From MGIIb-P sp963934015 (GTDB lineage: Archaea; Thermoplasmatota; Poseidoniia; Poseidoniales; Thalassarchaeaceae), in assembly GCA_963934015.1 (NCBI GenBank), contig CAWVWT010000009.1, positions 1 to 59,884 on the forward strand: a DNA stretch of 59,884 bases, given 5' to 3'. This document shows positions 33,613-41,855 of this stretch, one piece after another; within the stretch, counting starts at the first letter, position 1, and each line of letters opens with the position of its first letter. Under the pieces are notes generated by a model, which was not told where the DNA came from, did no database searches, and worked only from the letters and a program-made list of their open reading frames with translations. The translations under genes were made by a program, and so were the position numbers.

Positions 33613-34809
33613 ATGAGGTACACTCCAACCTTACTGATGGTATCAATCCTACTAATTTCAGCACTATCTGGATGTACCGGGAGCGACCATGAGGACCCAT
33701 ACGACTTTCATGGAATGGAGTACAATCCGGCATCACCAGCACCAGACTTCATCTTAACAGATCAGAATGGCCACAATGTGTCGCTATCTGATTATGAGGG
33801 CAAAGTCATCGTTCTAGCCTTTACTTATACCGCATGCCCCGATGTTTGCCTAGCAATTGAGGCAAATCTGCATTATATCAATGGTGAAATGTCAGATGAC
33901 GATGATTTGGTTATTCTTTCCATGACCATTGACCCTGCTCGAGATTCTCCAGAGCATTTGCTTGAGTGGACCACACAACGCGGATATGATTGGACGCACC
34001 TCACCAGTGAAAATCACAGTCAACTTTCACAGGTTTGGACCAGTTACAATTTGTTTGTCGATACATCGCATATCAATTCCGACCACTCAGATCACAGTGA
34101 TTATTCTAACATGTCACATCAGGTATCGGTACTCTACCCTGACAATACCACTGCATTGCTTGATGGACAACACGATATGCTCCCTGAGGAAAATGCAACA
34201 GGGTGGAATTTGACTGAGACTGTGATGGCGATGAACAATATTTCTCTGAATTACTCCGTACACGAAACCTACGGGCATTCAATGACTGGAATCAACGGTG
34301 TTGACTCACCCAGTGACTGGTCTTGGTGGTGGGTATTACACATCTGGAATACATCGGGTGAAGCTTGGGAAGAAAGTTCAGATGGGATTGATGAAGTGAT
34401 GATGATGCAAGATACAGATCATATTGCTTGGGCTGCATCCGATGCCAACCTTTCGTATTTGCCAACACCAGGTAGCAATATGGTCTGCTATGACATGGGG
34501 ACGCATACTGCAACAAACCATACTCAACAAATTGATTGCGATGACGCTGGGTACATGTGGACTGAAAATCAAGCGCCGCCCGGTGAAGATGATTCGCATG
34601 GCCATGATGGGATGAATAATGAAGAAGAAATGTATGAGGTTGGACACAATACTCTGACTTACATCATCGATAAAGATGGTAAAAAGCGCCTCATCTACAC
34701 GGGTGATGACTGGTCAACTGCGGACTTCATGGAAGATTTAGCACATCTACTGCATCACGACACCGGTGCTGATGTAGATGGCGACGGAGACGGTGAGCAC
34801 GGCCACTGA
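33613..34809 (+). CDS. SCO1/SenC-family copper chaperone lipoprotein with inserted domain
   Basis: Assembly factor that delivers copper to the CuA site. The N-terminus is a lipoprotein signal with LSGC (Cys21). The thioredoxin-like part has FTYTACPDVC (Cys75, Cys79), the SCO copper-binding pair, and the third ligand His appears far downstream in VGHNTLTYIIDKDGKKRLIYTG. Between them, about residues 165-340, is a large insertion with WWWVLHIWNTSGEAWEESSDG, DEVMMMQDTDHIAWAA and several Cys, reminiscent of a DUF4430-type domain. The C-terminus ends HGH. At 399 aa it is about twice the usual SCO length. It follows the cox operon and tRNA. Confidence 0.88.
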   Translation: MRYTPTLLMVSILLISALSGCTGSDHEDPYDFHGMEYNPASPAPDFILTDQNGHNVSLSDYEGKVIVLAFTYTACPDVCLAIEANLHYINGEMSDDDDLVILSMTIDPARDSPEHLLEWTTQRGYDWTHLTSENHSQLSQVWTSYNLFVDTSHINSDHSDHSDYSNMSHQVSVLYPDNTTALLDGQHDMLPEENATGWNLTETVMAMNNISLNYSVHETYGHSMTGINGVDSPSDWSWWWVLHIWNTSGEAWEESSDGIDEVMMMQDTDHIAWAASDANLSYLPTPGSNMVCYDMGTHTATNHTQQIDCDDAGYMWTENQAPPGEDDSHGHDGMNNEEEMYEVGHNTLTYIIDKDGKKRLIYTGDDWSTADFMEDLAHLLHHDTGADVDGDGDGEHGH

Positions 34810-34816
34810 GTTGTAA

Positions 34817-34833
34817 CGCACCCTACGGGTGCG
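34817..34833 (+). promoter_or_regulatory. Perfect 7-bp TAC-triloop hairpin
   Basis: CGCACCC-TAC-GGGTGCG, right after the SCO1 stop and 34 nt before the chosen GTG of the next gene. It could end the SCO1 transcript or form a leader for the lipoprotein gene. An in-frame GTG (34829) lies in its 3' arm. Confidence 0.45.
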
Positions 34834-34867
34834 AACAGTCTTCAATGGGGAGCACCCTCAGCGATGC

Positions 34868-36229
34868 GTGCGACGCCTTGTTCCGCTTCTCGTTCTTCTC
34901 TTTTTGATGCCTTCACTTTCCGGCTGTATAGGTGGCCCAAATATCACTTGGGGCGCTTCAAATGGTGAATATAGTACCAGCCTTAGCTCCGATAGCAGTA
35001 GTGTTAGTGGACCTGAAATTTCGGTTACAAATAAATTGTCCAGCAGTTCATCGCAGCATTACGATTCTGACTCACTAGAATTAAAACAATGTAATGGCAC
35101 AAAATACTCGATATCTGGATGGTTAGTGCAAACAAAAGTCTTTGATCAGCCGCAAATATCCACACATGCGATTACTTCTTGGATGCTCATGCAAATGCCG
35201 TATGAAGAAGCACAAGAAGTTGAACTAGGGTCAATTTTTGTTAGTGTTGTCAATAGCGACAAAGATTGGTCTTCACCCAAACAAGCGGAAGGGATTCCGA
35301 TGGTAGATGGAAATCTTGAAAATGGAAAAGCAAGTGAATTCCCTCACCAAGATTGGACCCTAATAGCTATTATTCCAGCAAATGAAAATGTGTTTGATGC
35401 TGTCATACAGATGGACACCAATCAAGCTGTCAAACTCAATGGTTACCTTGAGGACGTCTATATCTCCCCTGATCAACTCAATGGTTGCGATATCGATGCG
35501 TCCGACAGTGGCTGGGGTGGGCACTTTATCGTCACATCACTGACCTATGGTGATGAAAGGGTTGTCAATTCTGATGAAGCCTATATCGGCGGTGATATTC
35601 CGTTCTTTGGCCGAGGATTATACACGACTATGCTACTTATCTCAATCGTAGCATCTGGTGCACTCTACATCTTCTCGCGGAATCAAATTATCCTCAGTGC
35701 AGATTCACAAGCTCAAGCAATGCTATCAGAGCAACAAATGAGGGCAGGGAAATCAGCCCGACATGAAGCCGCTCGACATGATGCAAGAATGGCTGCGGCC
35801 ACCCAGGCCAAGAATTCCGAATACACAGGAAAACCTACGAAAAAATCTGCTGCAGTGCCAAAATTCGATATCGGCGCTGCTCTTGCAGAGCAAACACCCG
35901 GATCTACCGAACACTATGTCGCTGGTAGTTCTGTGGTATCTACTGATGAAGCCGATGCGATGGATGATATGATTTCTGAAATGCAGGAAGAACAAGCATT
36001 AGAACAAAAATTGAAGACAAAGGGACTTCGGGGTATCATTGGAAGCCAGCGTCAAAACCTTTCTTCCCCTGCGAAATCTAAACCCAAACCAAAGACAACT
36101 CGCAAAACTCGCAAAACTCAAACCTATAATTCAGAACCCAAACCTACTGAAGAGGATGAAGAAAAATCGGTGAGAAAAGTCGACCCTGAAGTCAACGATG
36201 AAGGAGATTTCAGCGACTTCTCAGTCTGA
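34868..36229 (+). CDS. Membrane lipoprotein-like protein, unknown
   Basis: About 453 aa. The GTG start gives MRRLVPLLVLLFLMPSLSGC, a twin-Arg n-region with an LSGC lipobox; an earlier GTG at 34829 would add 13 residues. The extracytoplasmic part of ~230 residues is Ser-rich at the start and contains four Cys. One membrane helix follows (TMLLISIVASGALYIF). The cytoplasmic tail is charged, with a helical Ala-rich stretch (RHEAARHDARMAAATQAK) and a basic KPKPKTTRKTRKTQT segment. No family recognised. The 3' end overlaps the convergent lipid kinase gene by 9 bp. Confidence 0.65.
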   Translation: MRRLVPLLVLLFLMPSLSGCIGGPNITWGASNGEYSTSLSSDSSSVSGPEISVTNKLSSSSSQHYDSDSLELKQCNGTKYSISGWLVQTKVFDQPQISTHAITSWMLMQMPYEEAQEVELGSIFVSVVNSDKDWSSPKQAEGIPMVDGNLENGKASEFPHQDWTLIAIIPANENVFDAVIQMDTNQAVKLNGYLEDVYISPDQLNGCDIDASDSGWGGHFIVTSLTYGDERVVNSDEAYIGGDIPFFGRGLYTTMLLISIVASGALYIFSRNQIILSADSQAQAMLSEQQMRAGKSARHEAARHDARMAAATQAKNSEYTGKPTKKSAAVPKFDIGAALAEQTPGSTEHYVAGSSVVSTDEADAMDDMISEMQEEQALEQKLKTKGLRGIIGSQRQNLSSPAKSKPKPKTTRKTRKTQTYNSEPKPTEEDEEKSVRKVDPEVNDEGDFSDFSV

Positions 36230-37258
36230 TGAACCATTTGGAATCGTTTGTCCACCACGGATGGTCAATTGATCAGATACATACTGAATAATCGCAGGGG
36301 TCATTAAGCAAGGTTCTCCATCAACTTGAACCCACATCGGTGGATCATGAGGTACATTGCAGGGTTGATTATTTGCATCAATATTACGCAACTCTAGTCT
36401 CTTTCCTAGATTGAGGGTGATGCCCCATTTTCCAACGTGGGTGCCCTTCTTGAGGGGGCCCATGATACGAAGCATTTGTGATTTAGAGAGACCCGTGGCC
36501 AATATGATGGACATTGATTCCTGCGTAACACACATACCTGGGGCAACACGATAGCCACCGCCGAAAGTCTGAGTCATAATCGTGGTATACAATCCACTCA
36601 TATCCGTTCGACCCAGTACCACATCATCCACTTTGAGCCAACCATCCTGTTTCTTCCAACCAAGGATACTCTTGATTCCAAGATAGGTGTACTTCATCGT
36701 CCCTCGAATATGTTTTCCTTGCCCAAGTGTTTTTCGTCGAGATACATCACTTGTCGTACCGCCATCTGATTCTAGGAACGCCCACCGACGAACCATACAA
36801 TCCTCATCGGCTTGACCATCCCATTCGGTTGTAGCCGGTGAAGGGTAGTGTGGTAAAGCAGGTGCAGGGGCACCATCGATTCGCATTGCGCCGACACGCC
36901 TGTCAACTCCTGACTTGAGAATAGAAACTGCCTCCTTCGTATTGCGCAGAGGAATTCCATGTGCACGTGCGTAGTCATTACCACTACCCATTGGAATAAT
37001 TCCAAGTGTCCTTGAGGAGCCTCTCAATCCACTCGCAACTTCATTCATCGTACCATCTCCGCCAACAGCAACGACGAGGTCTAGATCATCGCGGTCTCGA
37101 AGGCTAAAGGCCAACTCGGAAGCGTGTCCTGTTCGCTCAGTCCAGTGAATCTCACAGTCCAATCCTTCTTCTTTGATTTGTTCAGCAATCTTCGGCCACC
37201 GTTTCAGGACAGTTCCATCTCGACCTGCCGGATTGACAATACATGCAATGCGAACCAT
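36221..37258 (-). CDS. Diacylglycerol/sphingosine kinase family lipid kinase
   Basis: YegS/DgkB-type lipid kinase. ATP-binding signature VVAVGGDGTMNEVASGL and the following MGSGNDYARAHGIPL are the family hallmarks (GGDGT and GSGND). The N-terminus IACIVNPAGRDG is also typical. C-terminal beta-sandwich with DVVLGRTDMSGLYTTIMTQTFGGG and WVQVDGEPC. About 345 aa; an insertion of some 30 residues lies around AFLESDGGTTSDVSRR. Likely phosphorylates an archaeal lipid precursor or diacylglycerol-like substrate. The start ATG 37258 lies in the loop of a 6-bp stem (GCAATG/CATTGC). Confidence 0.9.
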   Translation of the reverse strand: MVRIACIVNPAGRDGTVLKRWPKIAEQIKEEGLDCEIHWTERTGHASELAFSLRDRDDLDLVVAVGGDGTMNEVASGLRGSSRTLGIIPMGSGNDYARAHGIPLRNTKEAVSILKSGVDRRVGAMRIDGAPAPALPHYPSPATTEWDGQADEDCMVRRWAFLESDGGTTSDVSRRKTLGQGKHIRGTMKYTYLGIKSILGWKKQDGWLKVDDVVLGRTDMSGLYTTIMTQTFGGGYRVAPGMCVTQESMSIILATGLSKSQMLRIMGPLKKGTHVGKWGITLNLGKRLELRNIDANNQPCNVPHDPPMWVQVDGEPCLMTPAIIQYVSDQLTIRGGQTIPNGSSD

Positions 37259-37269
37259 ATCATTGCGAG
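37247..37269 (-). promoter_or_regulatory. Stem enclosing the lipid kinase start codon
   Basis: GCAATG and CATTGC (6 bp) flank about 10 nt that contain the ATG. This differs from the abutting class because the start codon is in the loop. Could be chance. Confidence 0.25.
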
Positions 37270-37342
37270 AACGTCTCCCAATCAAGAGTTTTTCCCGGCA
37301 ACCATCTAGAAATTATACAACCGAAAATAACGGGTATCATGC

Positions 37343-37358
37343 GCCCCCTCCGGCGGGC
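37343..37358 (+). promoter_or_regulatory. Triloop hairpin abutting the ribD start
   Basis: GCCCCC-TCC-GG(c)GGGC: 6 bp with one bulged C, ending exactly at ATG 37359. The GGCGGG arm is SD-like. Confidence 0.45.
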
Positions 37359-38450
37359 ATGGACACATCATGGTCTGAGTTTGATGTAGTCTGCATGATG
37401 CGGGCGCTCGAACTCGCTGAAAGGGGGCGGGGGCAAGTTTCACCCAACCCACCTGTAGGCTGTGTTCTGGCTCAGGCTGGCAACATTATTGCTGAAGGAT
37501 GGCATGATCATCTTGGCGATTTGCACGCCGAACAAGCTGCGATTGCGGATGCTGAAGTCAGAAGTGCGGCAACTGAAGGCTGTACAGCCTATGTCACACT
37601 AGAGCCGTGCAACCATTTTGGTAGAACGCCACCCTGTACCCAGGCTTTGCTCTGGGCTGGTGTGAGTGAAGTTGTTGTAGCGGCACGTGACCCAAATCCA
37701 ACAGTGCGAGGTGAAGGTATTCAGGTCTTATTGGATGCTGGCATTACGGTTCGTGAAGGGCTTCTTGAGGGGGAAGCACAAACCCAAATGCAGGCATTTA
37801 TGCATTGGTGTACATACAAACGCCCATTGGTCACACTCAAAGCAGCCATGGATGCGAATGGTGTGGTGGATGGAGATTCACCTGGACGCTTCACCTCTGA
37901 AGAAAGTCTAGACGCCGCTCATCGCTTGAGGCGGCAGTGTGATGCAATATTGGTCGGAGTCAACACAATCATTCGCGATAATCCTACACTCAATATTCGT
38001 CGTGTACCATTAAACCGAAGTTCACAACCCTTGAGAATTGTCCTAGATCGAACGCTCCGAATTCCTCTTGACGCAAAGGTATTGACCGATGATGAAGAAA
38101 CTGTGCTCGTACACATTCAACCTGATTCAAGAGGAGTTACCCTGCCTGCTGGAGATGGGGGGGCTGACCTCAATGCACTTCTAGACCATCTCGGGGATAG
38201 GGGTGTTCAGGAATTATTGGTGGAAGGTGGGCCTATTGTTTGGAAACACTTCCTCGATGAAAAACTCGTAGATCGTGCCATTATCATTCAATCTTCAACC
38301 ACACTGGGTGATGGGCCAAACAGTGGTTTAGCGGAAAATATTCTCACCAGTTCAGGCCTAGAATCGATTGGCAAAACCAATTGGGGCGGCGATGCCATCA
38401 CTCTATGGTCAAGGCCTAATTTACCATGGCCCGCTCAAGATTGGCCCTGA
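37359..38450 (+). CDS. ribD: Bifunctional riboflavin biosynthesis protein RibD
   Basis: Pyrimidine deaminase/reductase acting on the GTP-derived riboflavin precursor. The N-terminal deaminase has the zinc motif LHAEQAAI and LEPCNHFGRTPPCTQAL (His-Ala-Glu, then PC-x8-C). The C-terminal reductase begins RPLVTLKAAMDANGVVDG and has DAILVGVNTIIRDNPTLNIR and LLVEGGPIVWKHFL. About 363 aa, the bacterial fused form. Many archaea use a separate reductase and a different deaminase, so bacterial origin is likely. ATG 37359 follows a hairpin. Convergent with, and overlapping by 16 bp, the ykgJ-type gene. Confidence 0.93.
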   Translation: MDTSWSEFDVVCMMRALELAERGRGQVSPNPPVGCVLAQAGNIIAEGWHDHLGDLHAEQAAIADAEVRSAATEGCTAYVTLEPCNHFGRTPPCTQALLWAGVSEVVVAARDPNPTVRGEGIQVLLDAGITVREGLLEGEAQTQMQAFMHWCTYKRPLVTLKAAMDANGVVDGDSPGRFTSEESLDAAHRLRRQCDAILVGVNTIIRDNPTLNIRRVPLNRSSQPLRIVLDRTLRIPLDAKVLTDDEETVLVHIQPDSRGVTLPAGDGGADLNALLDHLGDRGVQELLVEGGPIVWKHFLDEKLVDRAIIIQSSTTLGDGPNSGLAENILTSSGLESIGKTNWGGDAITLWSRPNLPWPAQDWP

Positions 38451-38845
38451 AGTTCAGAATCAAGCCGCTTTAGCATCAGTACTAATGCGGGTGGAATTTC
38501 AGGGAAGTCTTCCCGGTGTGGACAAAGTGTGTCAAGAAATGCTTCGTCGTCTGCATTCAGAATCAGTGGATATGTACGACAACCCGTTGGGCGATTCTCG
38601 TATACCGAACAAAGGCCCGGTGCGTGAACATCTGCTGAATCTGTGTCAAGGAAAACACAAGCAGAAGTGATTGGATTGTTCAAAAGAATTCGAATACCAT
38701 TTTCCTCTTTGCTAAATTGTTCAGGATGTTGGCCCGTTGTTGTTGCAATCCGCAGTACATCGCTAGGGGATAGAGGCATCTCCGTATTTCGGCAGCAAAA
38801 ACTGCAGCCTTTTTCGAGGCAGGGGGATGTCGGCCAAGTCTCCAT
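38435..38845 (-). CDS. YkgJ-family cysteine cluster protein
   Basis: 136 aa. Cys-rich metal-binding protein with the family layout CLEKGCSFCCRNTEM, then CVFLD, GLCSVYENRPTGCRTYPL and CPHRE: eight Cys that probably hold zinc or an iron-sulfur cluster. Function of the family is not settled; roles in protein modification have been proposed. A 10-bp leader hairpin lies 5 nt upstream of the ATG. Overlaps the end of ribD. Confidence 0.88.
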   Translation of the reverse strand: METWPTSPCLEKGCSFCCRNTEMPLSPSDVLRIATTTGQHPEQFSKEENGIRILLNNPITSACVFLDTDSADVHAPGLCSVYENRPTGCRTYPLILNADDEAFLDTLCPHREDFPEIPPALVLMLKRLDSELQGQS

Positions 38846-38850
38846 TGAAT

Positions 38851-38884
38851 CCTCCTCTTCGTTCCGACGATTTGAAGGAGGAGG
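38851..38884 (-). promoter_or_regulatory. 10-bp hairpin hiding the ykgJ SD sequence
   Basis: mRNA arms CCTCCTC(c)TTC and GAAGAGGAGG pair over 10 bp with one bulged C and a 13-nt loop. The 3' arm is a strong SD (GAGGAGG) located 5 nt before the ATG. Confidence 0.6.
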
Positions 38885-38902
38885 TCCGTCCCGGTTGGAA
38901 AT

Positions 38903-38976
38903 GGGCGGTTAGGGTAGTCTGGATATCCTGATGGGCTTCGGACCCGTCGACGCGGGTTCGAATCCTGCACCGCTCA
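38903..38976 (+). tRNA. tRNA-Arg (UCG)
   Basis: Acceptor GGGCGGT pairs with ACCGCTC (one G-U). Anticodon stem ATGGG/CCCGT (one U-G) holds CTTCGGA, anticodon TCG at 38938-38940. T arm GCGGG-TTCGAAT-CCTGC with one G-U. Discriminator A. CCA is not encoded. No intron seen. Confidence 0.93.
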
Positions 38977-39094
38977 CTCCTAATAATGAACAAACGTAGT
39001 TTTGGTCCTGAATATTGGGGAAATCTACGTTTACTATAGGGAAATTGTCTGTTTCGGCATTTATTTGGTTTGTTTACACCGTTACCTTCAACAA

Positions 39095-40201
39095 TCATTT
39101 TACCATTTTTTCAGCATGTATGAGCATCCTCGCGAGGCTTCGATGAACCCGAATGGGTGCGGTCGTGACAATTTTCCAACCTGCGGTTGAAAATGCATCA
39201 GATATCTCAGCCCATGATTTACCAAAGGATGTACCCAAATCAACAGATTCAGAAATCGCTGAAGGTGGCCAGGGAATTAGTGTGACAAGATTTGCCTGCT
39301 CTTTAGCCACAGAACTGCAAGACGAAAGGGCACCTTCTAGTAATTCAAAACCGTCTGTAGATTTCCATGCATTGCGGCCATATGGTGGATCAAATACAAA
39401 TCCATCGAAATGCTCGTCCCAAGTTTTTGACAATTCGAGGGCTGAACCATTACGAATCAGAAACTCTCCTTTCCCCCCCCGTTCTTGAGCCCATTTAGCA
39501 TTCTCACGGGTACCGGTGACCATGGGCCAAGCAAGGTCACTCCCATAACAATCGATGTTGCAAAGTATTCCTTCTACAATCAAGCCCCCCGTTCCACAAA
39601 ATGGATCCAATAGAGTTCCACCATTTGGACAGGCAAGGTTGACCATGGTTCGTGCAAGTTTGGGATCTAAACTCACTGGCTTGAAATATGGCCGGTTGGG
39701 TGCTGTTCTCGTGGCCCAATCATCACCGTCATGGATGGTAATGCCCCATGCAACCACAGGGGTAGCAGAAAAATCGTCTGGATGCATGGTACGATTAGAT
39801 GGGGCTAGAAGGTGGACTCTAAGGGTGACATCTGGATTGGACAAATTTATTTTTCTCCCTGCTTCAACCAAAACACCGCCAATTTCACCAGCAATAATTT
39901 GGCTTGACCAACCTTCAATTTTCTCTCCGGTTCGACTGGATTTAACGGCAACTTCACCTTGAATATTCAATGCGAGGAATGCTTTCGATATACTCTCAAT
40001 CGCATTTTCCATCAACACAATCCCGCCGGGACTCAATACTTCGGCGATAAGGCTGGAACGTGAGATTAACAGATTTGCTTGTAACTCGTCACAGACGAGG
40101 GCATGTGCATGGACCGCTTCAAAGGAATCAATCAACTGCGCGGCTTCTATTCGAAAAAGGCCAGGATGCCAACCCGCTCCAATGACCACTGAATTCATCA
40201 T
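39095..40201 (-). CDS. THUMP-domain tRNA guanine-N2 methyltransferase (Trm11/TrmG10 type)
   Basis: 368 aa. The N-terminal half holds a THUMP domain (AVKSSRTGEKIEGWSSQIIAGEIGG, then NLSNPDVTLRVHLLAP) that binds the tRNA acceptor end. The C-terminal Rossmann methyltransferase has LLDPFCGTGGLIVEG (SAM site), YGSDLAWPMVTGTREN and the catalytic FVFDPPYG. This layout matches archaeal Trm-G10/Trm11, which makes m2G or m2,2G at position 10. Two ATGs in tandem (40201, 40198). Convergent with the tRNA-Arg gene. Confidence 0.9.
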   Translation of the reverse strand: MMNSVVIGAGWHPGLFRIEAAQLIDSFEAVHAHALVCDELQANLLISRSSLIAEVLSPGGIVLMENAIESISKAFLALNIQGEVAVKSSRTGEKIEGWSSQIIAGEIGGVLVEAGRKINLSNPDVTLRVHLLAPSNRTMHPDDFSATPVVAWGITIHDGDDWATRTAPNRPYFKPVSLDPKLARTMVNLACPNGGTLLDPFCGTGGLIVEGILCNIDCYGSDLAWPMVTGTRENAKWAQERGGKGEFLIRNGSALELSKTWDEHFDGFVFDPPYGRNAWKSTDGFELLEGALSSCSSVAKEQANLVTLIPWPPSAISESVDLGTSFGKSWAEISDAFSTAGWKIVTTAPIRVHRSLARMLIHAEKMVK

Positions 40202-40230
40202 TTCCGGTTACCCTCTCTCGCGTGCGCGTC

Positions 40231-40249
40231 TGTGCTGCTACGCAGCACA
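40231..40249. promoter_or_regulatory. Perfect 8-bp TAC-triloop hairpin in divergent gap
   Basis: TGTGCTGC-TAC-GCAGCACA between the methyltransferase (-) and a membrane protein (+), 29 and 45 nt from the two starts. Perfect symmetry means either strand could fold. Confidence 0.45.
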
Positions 40250-40278
40250 CACACCGCCTTAATCCTATAACGGTCGCA

Positions 40279-40314
40279 CCTCTCCCCTCGCTTTATGCGC
40301 ACACGTGGGAGAGG
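40279..40314 (+). promoter_or_regulatory. 8-bp stem enclosing the start codon of the 516-aa gene
   Basis: CCTCTCCC (40279-40286) and GGGAGAGG (40307-40314) pair perfectly, with ATG 40295 in the 20-nt loop. Confidence 0.4.
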
Positions 40315-41845
40315 GGCAATCGTCCTGTTCGGCGTGCTGTTGTTTGCCAGTCTATTTGCAACCATCCCAACTACCGCTCAGGAACCCGGTGCGGGTGCAA
40401 TGCAATCTGAAGACCCACGCAATTTGACATTTGAACAAAATCGAATGTATATGTATGGCAATAATGACGAAGGAGGGTCACCAGACATGTGGCCAATGTG
40501 GACTCATTCAGCGGTAAATGATGCAGAATCAGATGACAGTCTGGGCGAAACCAATGTCCTTGGTGACCCTAACAATGGTGGTGGCCCTAGATCATTTACT
40601 TTTGAAGGGACGAATCCTGTATCTGAACCTCTTGCAATTGACAATACAATGGCAATTGTTGGAAAAGTTAAACTCGCAATCTTTTGTGATATTGAATCAA
40701 ATTCATGCACCAAACAAGTAGATATTGTGCTACGTTTAGGTAATCGGGATTTGGCTCAACAATCGATTAATGAACCCGATGAGGACAATTTCTATGAATT
40801 TGAATTTTTTGTGAATGATGATGAAATCCCAGCAGATGAAACCTTTGGGCTGCGTGTCACATACCAAAAACCACAATCAATTGCTGGTGGATATACACTG
40901 TATCTTGGAAATGGAAATTCATACATGGACATTCCAGTGCTGGCTCCTTACGAGCCTGTTGTACCCGGTCTTGATGGCGAAAAATACGTTTCACCTTATG
41001 CACAAGCATCTGGTTATAATCTTGAAAATGCAAACTCATCATCAATTCTCGGACTCATCGTTTGGGGGGTGTTAGGGATTGGTGTATTCGTGGGAGGCTT
41101 CACGTTCCTCCCTTCAATTCCATTCAAAGAACTCTCGATTCTATTGACTGGATTAGGAATTCTAGTGTCTATGTTAGTGGCTCCACTTTTAGCCGGACCT
41201 CTGGCGACTGGCACAGCTGCCAACCCCGATGATCCTGATGTGTGGAGTATCGAAGAATTGGCACAACTCGAAGAAAGAGATGGAACCTTCCTTGGCGATG
41301 AATTGGTGGAGGGGTATGCATTCACATTCTATGCAGAATTTGATCAAGTGTATACCGCTAAAGACGGTGCTGAAACAATCTCAGGACTTGGTCATGAAAC
41401 TGATGCTGCAATACTTGGAGATGTCGAAATCAGTAAACGTGGAAAGGAATATGTACAATTGTACTTCTCTCTATTCCACATGGATTTACGTCCAGGTCAA
41501 GCGGTTCTGGCTGAAATTACAATCATCAACACTACAAATCCAGCCACGGGCGAAAGTGCATTTCTGCCCATGTACGCAGATCCGAACGGTTCACCCCAAA
41601 TTATCACGGTTACCGTCGATGGTGAAGATAGTACCCGATATGCAATTCCACACGAAGCTTGCACACTTATTGGGTTGGATTCATCTTGGGGAAATTATGC
41701 ACACACTGCAACCGCACTAGGACTTCTGATGGGAGGTATTGGTTTTTGGATGGGATTCCGCCAAAATCGTGGTGCTGGTGACGAAGATGAAGATTATGAT
41801 GATGAGGATGTGGAAGATGTACTCGATGATCTCGAAGAATTCTGA
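40295..41845 (+). CDS. Secreted/membrane protein with acidic tail, unknown
   Basis: 516 aa. Signal peptide (GAIVLFGVLLFASLFATIPTTAQ), then an extracytoplasmic domain of about 220 residues containing IFCDIESNSCTKQVDIVLRLG. Two adjacent helices follow (LGLIVWGVLGIGVFVGGFTFLP and LSILLTGLGILVSMLVAPLLAG), then a second extracytoplasmic domain with MDLRPGQAVLAEITIINTTNP. A final helix (ATALGLLMGGIGFWMGF) leads to an acidic tail rich in Asp and Glu. No family recognised. It ends 10 bp before fen1, so the two may be co-transcribed. Confidence 0.65.
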   Translation: MRTRGRGAIVLFGVLLFASLFATIPTTAQEPGAGAMQSEDPRNLTFEQNRMYMYGNNDEGGSPDMWPMWTHSAVNDAESDDSLGETNVLGDPNNGGGPRSFTFEGTNPVSEPLAIDNTMAIVGKVKLAIFCDIESNSCTKQVDIVLRLGNRDLAQQSINEPDEDNFYEFEFFVNDDEIPADETFGLRVTYQKPQSIAGGYTLYLGNGNSYMDIPVLAPYEPVVPGLDGEKYVSPYAQASGYNLENANSSSILGLIVWGVLGIGVFVGGFTFLPSIPFKELSILLTGLGILVSMLVAPLLAGPLATGTAANPDDPDVWSIEELAQLEERDGTFLGDELVEGYAFTFYAEFDQVYTAKDGAETISGLGHETDAAILGDVEISKRGKEYVQLYFSLFHMDLRPGQAVLAEITIINTTNPATGESAFLPMYADPNGSPQIITVTVDGEDSTRYAIPHEACTLIGLDSSWGNYAHTATALGLLMGGIGFWMGFRQNRGAGDEDEDYDDEDVEDVLDDLEEF

Positions 41846-41855
41846 GGCGACTTGA

